A stretch of DNA of 64,000 nt from LMDS01 sp039930465 (GTDB lineage Bacteria; Pseudomonadota; Gammaproteobacteria; Burkholderiales; Burkholderiaceae_C), in contig JBDTTU010000005.1 in assembly GCA_039930465.1 (NCBI GenBank), positions 1 to 64,000 of the forward strand, given 5' to 3'. A program made the translations under genes and the position numbers. Each line of letters opens with the position of its first letter. Positions within the stretch are counted from its first letter, which is position 1. The notes under the pieces were generated by a model. That model was given only the letters and a program-made list of their open reading frames with translations. It searched no databases and was not told the DNA's origin. Of this stretch, positions 58,149 to 64,000 are shown in pieces.

Positions 58149-59090
58149 GTGACCACGAGGCTGGCATCTTGGCTGTTGGCCGGCCTGCTGGCCGCGCCAC
58201 TTGCGCATGCGGCCGAGCCCATCGTCATCGCGCACCGCGGTGCCAGCGGCTACTTGCCCGAGCACACGCTGGCCGGTTATGAGCTGGCCGTGCGGCTCGG
58301 TGCCGACTTCATCGAGCCCGACCTGCAACTCACGAGCGACGGCGAGCTCGTCGCGATCCACGACGACAGCTTGCAGCGCACCACCAACGTTGCGGCGCTG
58401 TTCGCCCAGCGCAACGGCGGCTACAAGGTCGCCGACTTCACGCTGGCCGAGATCCGCACGCTGACCGTACAGCCGACCGGTACCGCGTCAGCCACCTACC
58501 CCGGCTTCACGCCTGCGCAGCCCGAATTGCGCGTGCCGACGCTGGCCGAAGTGATCACGCTCGCCAAGGCACAGAGCCGCCCGGTGGGCATCTACCCCGA
58601 AGCGAAGCAGGCCGACCCGGTGATGGAAGACAAGATCATCGCGGCGCTGCAAAGCAGCGGCTATGGCGAAGCGCCCGGCACCGTCTTCGTCCAGTCGTTC
58701 AGCGAAGCCACGGTGCGCAGCCTCGACACCAAGCTGCGTGCGCTCGACCTGGAACTGCCGCTGGTGCTGCTCGGCAGCGCCGTCGTGCTGCCCGACGGCA
58801 CAGCGCGTCTGGGCGTCCGTGGCGGGGCGCAGCTGGCGCTCGACGATGTGGCCACGTTTTGCGAAGGCATCGGCGTGAACATCGGCAACAAGAAGTTCCC
58901 CGTGACAAAGGCCTTCATCGACCAGGCCCATGCGGCCGGCCTGCAGGTGCACGGCTGGACCTTCGCGCAGCCCGATGCCGTGCTTGCCGCGAGCGAATTC
59001 CGCCAGTTTCTGGAGATGGGCATCGACGGCCTGTTCAGCAACTACGCCGATCAGGCGGTGGCCGCGCGCAAGCTCTACCTCGCCCGCTGA
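58149..59090 (+). CDS. Glycerophosphoryl diester phosphodiesterase, exported
   Basis: 313 residues from a GTG. A signal peptide ends near AHAAE (residue 22). The GDPD motifs HRGASGYLPEHT (near 28-39), EPDLQ (near 57-61) and IHDD (near 71-74) give the metal site. It hydrolyses glycerophosphodiesters to glycerol 3-phosphate and an alcohol, probably in the periplasm. It follows the acyl-CoA dehydrogenases but is likely independent. Confidence 0.92.
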   Translation: MTTRLASWLLAGLLAAPLAHAAEPIVIAHRGASGYLPEHTLAGYELAVRLGADFIEPDLQLTSDGELVAIHDDSLQRTTNVAALFAQRNGGYKVADFTLAEIRTLTVQPTGTASATYPGFTPAQPELRVPTLAEVITLAKAQSRPVGIYPEAKQADPVMEDKIIAALQSSGYGEAPGTVFVQSFSEATVRSLDTKLRALDLELPLVLLGSAVVLPDGTARLGVRGGAQLALDDVATFCEGIGVNIGNKKFPVTKAFIDQAHAAGLQVHGWTFAQPDAVLAASEFRQFLEMGIDGLFSNYADQAVAARKLYLAR

Positions 59091-59127
59091 CCTGCGTCGC
59101 CGACCTGCCTGACGAGACCCGAACGAC

Positions 59128-60141
59128 GTGAGCGAACCCACCGACAGCCTCACCGACGTGCGCGGCCTGCGCGTCGGGCACTTCACCGACACGCGCCGGC
59201 CGACCGGCGTGACCGTGATCCTCGCGCCCGAAGGCGCGGTCGCCGGTGTCGACGTGCGCGGCGCCGCGCCGGGCACGCGCGAGACCGAACTGTTGTCGCC
59301 GCTCAACGCGGTCGAGAAGGTGCACGCGGTGATGCTGGCGGGTGGCAGTGCCTTCGGCCTTGACGCCGCGGGCGGCGTGATGCGCTGGCTCGACGAGCGC
59401 GGCTTCGGCGTGGCCGTGGGCCCGGCCCGCGTGCCGATCGTGCCGGCGGCGATCCTGTTCGACCTGTGGGTTGGCGACCCGAAGATCCGCCCCGACGCCG
59501 ACTCGGGCTACGCCGCCTGTGAAGCCGCCACCACCGAGCCGGTGCCGCAAGGCAATGTGGGCGCCGGCACCGGCGCTGCGGTCGGCAAGTTGTTCGGCAT
59601 CGGCCGGGCAATGCGCGGCGGCCTGGGCAGCGCATCGGTCACGGTCGGTGGCGTCACGGTCGCAGCGCTCGTGGCCGTCAACGCCATCGGCGACGTGATC
59701 GACCCGGCCACAGGCCAGCCCGTGGCCGGCGCGCGCAGCGCCGACGGCAGCAGTTTGCTCGGCACGATGCAGGCCTTGCGGCGCGGCGACGTGCCTGCGC
59801 GCCTGCAACCCGGCGCCGCCACCACGCTCGGCGTGGTCGCGACCGACGCGGTGCTCACCAAAGCGCAGGCCAACAAGATGGCGCAGATGGCGCACGACGG
59901 CTTTGCGCGCAGCATCAACCCGGTGCACACGATGGGCGACGGCGACACCATCTTCGCGCTGGCCACCGGCACGAACGGCGCAGCACGCGACAGCGCCAAC
60001 CTCACGCTGATCGGCGCACTCGCGGCCGACGTGATGGCGATTGCCGTGCTGCGTGCCGTGCATGCCGCGAGCGGCTTGAACACCCCGGGTCTGCCGCACT
60101 TGCCGGCCGCGCGCGATCTTCGAGAATCTGCAGCTTCCTGA
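59128..60141 (+). CDS. P1/DmpA family peptidase (L-aminopeptidase/D-esterase type)
   Basis: 337 residues from a GTG at 59128. Family features are GLRVGHFTD (near 13-21), MLAGGSAFGLDAAGGVMRWL (near 69-88) and RGGLGSASV (near 163-171) with the probable autocatalytic Ser168. These Ntn-hydrolases cleave themselves before the nucleophile and remove N-terminal residues from small peptides. No signal peptide is visible. Confidence 0.9.
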   Translation: MSEPTDSLTDVRGLRVGHFTDTRRPTGVTVILAPEGAVAGVDVRGAAPGTRETELLSPLNAVEKVHAVMLAGGSAFGLDAAGGVMRWLDERGFGVAVGPARVPIVPAAILFDLWVGDPKIRPDADSGYAACEAATTEPVPQGNVGAGTGAAVGKLFGIGRAMRGGLGSASVTVGGVTVAALVAVNAIGDVIDPATGQPVAGARSADGSSLLGTMQALRRGDVPARLQPGAATTLGVVATDAVLTKAQANKMAQMAHDGFARSINPVHTMGDGDTIFALATGTNGAARDSANLTLIGALAADVMAIAVLRAVHAASGLNTPGLPHLPAARDLRESAAS

Positions 60142-60160
60142 ACGCCGGAGCCCTGCCACC

Positions 60161-61549
60161 ATGACCTCGCTGTTTTCACGCCGTCTGCTACTGCTGGGCG
60201 CCGCCGCGGCCGCGCTGCTCAGCGCCTGCGCCACCAGCCCCACGTCCAACAGTTCCAACCCGTCGCAAGCACCGATCGTGTTCGTGCACGGCAATGGCGA
60301 CTCGGCCGCGCTCTGGACCACCACGATCTGGCGCTTCGAATCGAACGGCTGGCCGCGCGAACGTTTGCACGCGATCGACCTGCCCTACCCGCTGGCCCGC
60401 GAAGACGACGGCAAAACGCAAGACGGCCGCAGCTCGACCGCCGAGCACATGCAGTACCTCTCGGCCGAGGTCGACAAGGTACTCAAAGCCACCGGCGCCA
60501 CGAAGGTGGTGCTGATGGGCAACTCGCGCGGCGGCAACGCCATTCGCAACTACATCGCCAACGGCGGTGGCGCCAACAAGGTGTCGCACGCCATCCTTGG
60601 CGGAACGCCGAACCATGGTGTCTGGGCGCATCAAGCCTTTCTGCCCAACAGCGAATTCAACGGCAGCGGGCCTTTTCTGATGGCACTGAACAACGCGCCT
60701 TCGATGGGCGGCAACGAAGTGACCGCTGGCGTGAAGTGGCTGACGGTGCGCTCCGACAACAACGACAAGTTCGCGCAGGCCGACGGCGTGTGGATCGGCC
60801 AGAAAGGCAAGGCCACGAATGTCACCGCGGCCGGGCCCGAACTCAAGGGCGCAGAAAACGTGGTGATCGCCGGCATCGACCACCGCGAAACCTCGTTCAG
60901 CGCCAAGGCCTTCGAGCAGGGCTACCGCTTCATCACCGGCAAGCCGCCGGCCACGTTGGCCATCACGCCGCAAGCGCAGGTGGTGCTCGACGGAAAACTC
61001 AGCGGGCTGGGGCTGAACAACACCCAGGGCAGCTACGCCAACAACCTGCCGCTGGCCGGGGCCACGGTCGAAGTGTTCGCAACGAATGCCGAGACCGGCG
61101 AGCGTGTTGGCGCCGCGCTGTACCGCAAGACGATCGGCGCCGACGGCCGATGGGGCCCTTTCACGGGCAGCCCGGAAGCGCGCTACGAGTTCGTGATCAC
61201 GGCCGCCGGCTACGCCACGACGCACGTCTACCGCTCGCCGTTTCCACGCTCTTCGAACGTGGTGGGGCTGCGCCCCGCACGCATCGCCGATGCCGACAAG
61301 GGCGCTGCCGCCATCGTCACGCTCGAGCGGCCGCGCGGTTACTTCGGCTTGCCGCGCGATCAGATCAGCCTCGACGGCAAGGCTCCGCCTGGGGTGCCCC
61401 AAGGCACGGCGGGTGTGTCGAGCTCGAAGCTGAAACTCACTGAAGGCGCCGGCCGCGCCGTGGCCGGCGAGTTCAACGGCGAGCGCATCGTGGGCCGCGC
61501 GTGGCCGGTGGCGAACAACGAGCTCGTCTACCTTGAGCTGACGTACTGA
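60161..61549 (+). CDS. Lipoprotein alpha/beta hydrolase with C-terminal regulatory-like domain
   Basis: 462 residues. A twin-Arg start (FSRRLLLLG) and lipobox LSAC (Cys near 24) mark it as a lipoprotein. The hydrolase domain (about 42-265) has VFVHGNGD, nucleophile MGNSRGG and a late His in IDHRETSF. The C-terminal half (about 290-462) holds a carboxypeptidase-regulatory-like fold (TVEVFATNAETGERVG). It probably hydrolyses esters at the cell surface or in the periplasm. Substrate unknown. Confidence 0.85.
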   Translation: MTSLFSRRLLLLGAAAAALLSACATSPTSNSSNPSQAPIVFVHGNGDSAALWTTTIWRFESNGWPRERLHAIDLPYPLAREDDGKTQDGRSSTAEHMQYLSAEVDKVLKATGATKVVLMGNSRGGNAIRNYIANGGGANKVSHAILGGTPNHGVWAHQAFLPNSEFNGSGPFLMALNNAPSMGGNEVTAGVKWLTVRSDNNDKFAQADGVWIGQKGKATNVTAAGPELKGAENVVIAGIDHRETSFSAKAFEQGYRFITGKPPATLAITPQAQVVLDGKLSGLGLNNTQGSYANNLPLAGATVEVFATNAETGERVGAALYRKTIGADGRWGPFTGSPEARYEFVITAAGYATTHVYRSPFPRSSNVVGLRPARIADADKGAAAIVTLERPRGYFGLPRDQISLDGKAPPGVPQGTAGVSSSKLKLTEGAGRAVAGEFNGERIVGRAWPVANNELVYLELTY

Positions 61550-61577
61550 CGGCCGGCGCCCGCAAGCGGCACACGCC

Positions 61578-62081
61578 ATGCCCCAGCGCATTCTTTTCGT
61601 CTGCACCGGCAACATCTGCCGCAGCCCCACTGCCGAAGGCGTGCTGCGGCAGATGGCCGTGCAGCGCGGGCTGGCCGGCCGCATCGAGGTGGCCTCGGCC
61701 GGCCTGGAAGGCTGGCACGCCGGTGCACCGCCCGACCCGCGCAGCGCAGAGCACGCGCAGCGCCGCGGCTACGACATTTCGGCGCAACGCGCGCGCCACT
61801 TCGCGCGGCGCGACTTCGAATACTTCGACTGGGTGATCGCGATGGACGCCGGCCACCACGTGCAGCTGAGCCGGCTGTGCCCGCCGCCACTGCAGCACAA
61901 GCTGCGGCGTGCGGCCGAGTTCGGTGCCAGCGTGCCGCCGGGTGGTGTGCCCGACCCGTACCACGGCGGCGCCGAAGGCTTCGAGCAGGTGCTCGACATG
62001 GTCGAGGCGATGTGCGAAGTGATTTGCGGCGCGATGTGCAAGGAGAGGCCGGCGCCCGACGCCGGCTCGGCTCAAGCGTGA
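61578..62081 (+). CDS. Low-molecular-weight protein tyrosine phosphatase
   Basis: 167 residues. The catalytic loop VCTGNICRSP (8-17, Cys9 and Arg15) and the acid Asp126 in VPDPYHGG fit the family. It dephosphorylates phosphotyrosine or related substrates. It may form a pair with a bacterial tyrosine kinase elsewhere. A 195-base gap follows before the c-di-GMP protein. Confidence 0.93.
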   Translation: MPQRILFVCTGNICRSPTAEGVLRQMAVQRGLAGRIEVASAGLEGWHAGAPPDPRSAEHAQRRGYDISAQRARHFARRDFEYFDWVIAMDAGHHVQLSRLCPPPLQHKLRRAAEFGASVPPGGVPDPYHGGAEGFEQVLDMVEAMCEVICGAMCKERPAPDAGSAQA

Positions 62082-62276
62082 GAGTGGACCGGGGATAGCG
62101 ACCACCCACAAACGCGCCGGAGCCGACGTATGTCGACAACTGCCGCGTCTTTGCCCCGTTTTTCCGGTGCTCCCTCGGCCTCTCCCTGGCTACCATGAAC
62201 TTTGATTCCGCGTAGCCACGTGCGCGCGGCTTCATCGTTCGAATCCCCTCAGTCCTACTTTGCATGGTCAGCCGCC

Positions 62277-64000
62277 ATGTCGCCATCCGCCATGACCGAA
62301 GCAGAGCTCGACGCGCCACTGTCCGGCCCGGACTCGTACCGGCTGGTCGAGCAAGCGCAAACGGGCTTGTTCGTCGTGCAGGACGATCGCATCGCCTACG
62401 CCAATGAGATGCTCGCCGAGCTGGTCGGCTGGCCGGCCCACGAACTGATCGGCCAGCCGCACTCCATCACGACGGCGCCAGCATTCCGCGTTCATACCCA
62501 AGCGGTGGTCGACAGGCGCCTGGCAGGCAAGGAGGGCCGGCCCGGCCAGATGCGCTGCCTGCGCCGCGATGGCAGCGAGTTCGATGCCCGGGTGTTTGCC
62601 CGCCGGACCGACCTGGCCGGTAGGCCGGCCGTGCTGGTGACGCTGTTCGACATCACCGAACTCAATACCGCGTTGCTGCAGGCGCGCTGGAACGCCGACA
62701 TGCTGGCCCGCACCGAGTCCTTGTGCCGTTCCGGCTCGTTCGACGTCTTGCTTCCCGAAGGGCAGGTGCTGTTGTCGAGCGGGATGCGTCAACTGATCGG
62801 GCTGCCCGAGTCGGCAGTCTCCGAAGCGCACATCGACACGCTCGATTGGGTGCCCGACGACGAAAAGGCCTTCGTGGCAGGCATCTGGCACAACGCCGTG
62901 CCGGGCGAACCCTTCGAGTTCCAGCACCGCATCCGCGGCCCCGACGGGCGCCGGATGATCGTGTTGCACCGCGGCCAGGTCGAAGATCGGATCGACGGCG
63001 CGCCGGGGCTTCGAGGTGTCGCGCTGTTGCAGGACATCACGGCACAACGCGAGGCCGAAATGCGCGTGCAGGAACTCGCCACCCACGACGAAGTGACCGG
63101 CCTGCCCAACCGCGCCGCGTTCCTCGACCAGCTCGATGTCGCCATGCACGCGGCGCGCTGGGAGTCCCGCACGATCACGCTGCTGACCATCGATGTCGCG
63201 CGCATCGCCGAGGTCAAGTCCAAGATGGGCTTTGGTGCCGGCGACATGCTGGCGATGGCGCTGGCCGCGCGGCTGCAACAAGCCCGGCGCGACGGCGAGA
63301 GCGCTTCGCACCTCGGCGACACCGAGTTCGCGCTGATGCTCGAGAGCGGCGTCGGCTCCGACGATGCCACCGTGCTCGCACGCGCCGAGGCCCTGCGCGA
63401 CATCCTGAAGATGCCGGTCCGCCTCGGCAGCACCGACGTCTACCCGCAGTGCGTGATCGGCATTGCTTCGTTCCCGGGCGACGGGCAAGCGCCGGCCGAG
63501 TTGCTGGAGCGGGCGCAGACGGCACGTTTGAACGCGGCGCACGCGTTCGACATCGTTTTCTTCAAACCCGAATCCGGTACGCGTGCGCTGCGCGAGATGC
63601 GGCTCGAGTCGGCGCTGCGCCAGGCTCTTGCAAACGACGAACTGATGCTGCACTACCAGGCACAGGTCGACCTGTCTGATGGCCGGATCGTCGGCGCCGA
63701 AGCGCTGCTGCGATGGACCTCAGCCGAGCTGGGCTCCGTGTCGCCGGTGGAATTCATCCCGATTGCCGAGCGCTCGGGGCTGATCGCGGAACTTGGCGAC
63801 TGGGTGCTGCGGCGCGCCTGCGAGCAGATGGTTGCGTGGCGCAAAGAGGGCTTGCCCGCGGTTCGCATCGGCGTCAACCTCTCGCCGGCGCAGTTGCAAC
63901 GCCCCGACCTGGCGCGTCATGTGCAGTCTGTCCTGCTCGAAACCGGCGCAGACCCGGCCTGCCTGGGCATCGAGCTGACCGAAAGCACCGCGATGGCAGA
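62277..64000 (+). CDS. PAS-PAS-GGDEF-EAL protein, 3' end cut by window edge
   Basis: 574 codons are visible from the ATG at 62277. Two PAS-like domains (about 20-130 and 145-260) are followed by a GGDEF domain (about 268-430) and the start of an EAL domain (about 440 onward). The GGDEF signature reads LGDTEF (346-351), so diguanylate cyclase activity is probably lost. The EAL motif is intact in GAEALLRW (473-480), so cyclic di-GMP phosphodiesterase activity is plausible. No membrane span is visible. The missing C-terminus prevents a full check. Confidence 0.9.
   Translation, partial: MSPSAMTEAELDAPLSGPDSYRLVEQAQTGLFVVQDDRIAYANEMLAELVGWPAHELIGQPHSITTAPAFRVHTQAVVDRRLAGKEGRPGQMRCLRRDGSEFDARVFARRTDLAGRPAVLVTLFDITELNTALLQARWNADMLARTESLCRSGSFDVLLPEGQVLLSSGMRQLIGLPESAVSEAHIDTLDWVPDDEKAFVAGIWHNAVPGEPFEFQHRIRGPDGRRMIVLHRGQVEDRIDGAPGLRGVALLQDITAQREAEMRVQELATHDEVTGLPNRAAFLDQLDVAMHAARWESRTITLLTIDVARIAEVKSKMGFGAGDMLAMALAARLQQARRDGESASHLGDTEFALMLESGVGSDDATVLARAEALRDILKMPVRLGSTDVYPQCVIGIASFPGDGQAPAELLERAQTARLNAAHAFDIVFFKPESGTRALREMRLESALRQALANDELMLHYQAQVDLSDGRIVGAEALLRWTSAELGSVSPVEFIPIAERSGLIAELGDWVLRRACEQMVAWRKEGLPAVRIGVNLSPAQLQRPDLARHVQSVLLETGADPACLGIELTESTAMA

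Noticed and set aside
62237..62262. A GTTCGAATCC sequence resembling a tRNA T-loop
   Set aside because: The flanking five-base arms do not pair and no acceptor, D or anticodon stem is found upstream.

Overview
The window is a dense, high-GC, gene-rich stretch of a Gram-negative chromosome. Sec, Tat and lipoprotein signals, many periplasmic-binding-protein ABC importers, a YajQ protein, a single-chain IolC-DUF2090 fusion and paired acyl-CoA dehydrogenases together suggest a betaproteobacterium of the order Burkholderiales (Rubrivivax/Leptothrix/Comamonadaceae-like). This placement is inferred from gene content, not from a marker tree. Genes are cut at both edges: an IlvD/Edd dehydratase on the left and a PAS-GGDEF-EAL protein on the right. 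I saw no rRNA, tRNA, CRISPR array, prophage or complete insertion sequence.

Positions 1-38.3 kb form a sugar-acid/polyol catabolic region built from three importer modules plus a lipid/ester-like insert. Module A (1-10.5 kb) holds a sugar-acid dehydratase, a 2-hydroxyacid dehydrogenase, an Ldh2-type dehydrogenase, a family-1 ABC sugar importer, gluconokinase, a gluconate 5-dehydrogenase-like SDR, a cupin and a FadR-type GntR regulator. It looks like a gluconate/idonate/aldonate pathway. Module B (10.5-22.8 kb) is organised around an RpiR regulator. One operon carries rpiR, iolC, a beta-hydroxyacid dehydrogenase, a Liv-type binding protein, LivH, an internally deleted SDR and an intact SDR. 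The divergent operon carries LivM, LivG, LivF and a fourth ATPase-like protein with no ABC signature motif. mmsA/iolA and a LysR regulator follow. The context points to inositol or a related compound, but iolB, iolD, iolE and iolG are absent here.

Positions 23.8-30.3 kb hold a TetR gene, an alpha/beta-hydrolase-glycosyltransferase fusion, an MddA/NnrU-type membrane methyltransferase and an esterase-Baeyer-Villiger monooxygenase fusion, all on the minus strand. This is the most unusual part of the window.

Module C (30.5-38.3 kb) is another family-1 ABC importer, divergent from a second FadR-type GntR gene that leads an operon with an OtnC-like class II aldolase/decarboxylase, a DenD-like erythronate dehydrogenase and an SDR. 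Modules A and C share a GntR-type operator core (GTATGAYGA) at three promoters. A structured inverted-repeat element lies at 38.4-38.7 kb.

From 38.9 kb to the end the region is more housekeeping-like: a CHRD lipoprotein, a hydrolase with an acyl-CoA ligase, a polar amino-acid ABC importer, a membrane Ser/Thr kinase, argG, a molybdopterin-fold protein coupled to a hybrid histidine kinase, murB, yajQ, a retropepsin-like protease, an MFS carrier with an epimerase, two acyl-CoA dehydrogenases, glycerophosphodiesterase, a DmpA-type peptidase, a lipoprotein esterase, a low-molecular-weight tyrosine phosphatase and the truncated c-di-GMP protein.
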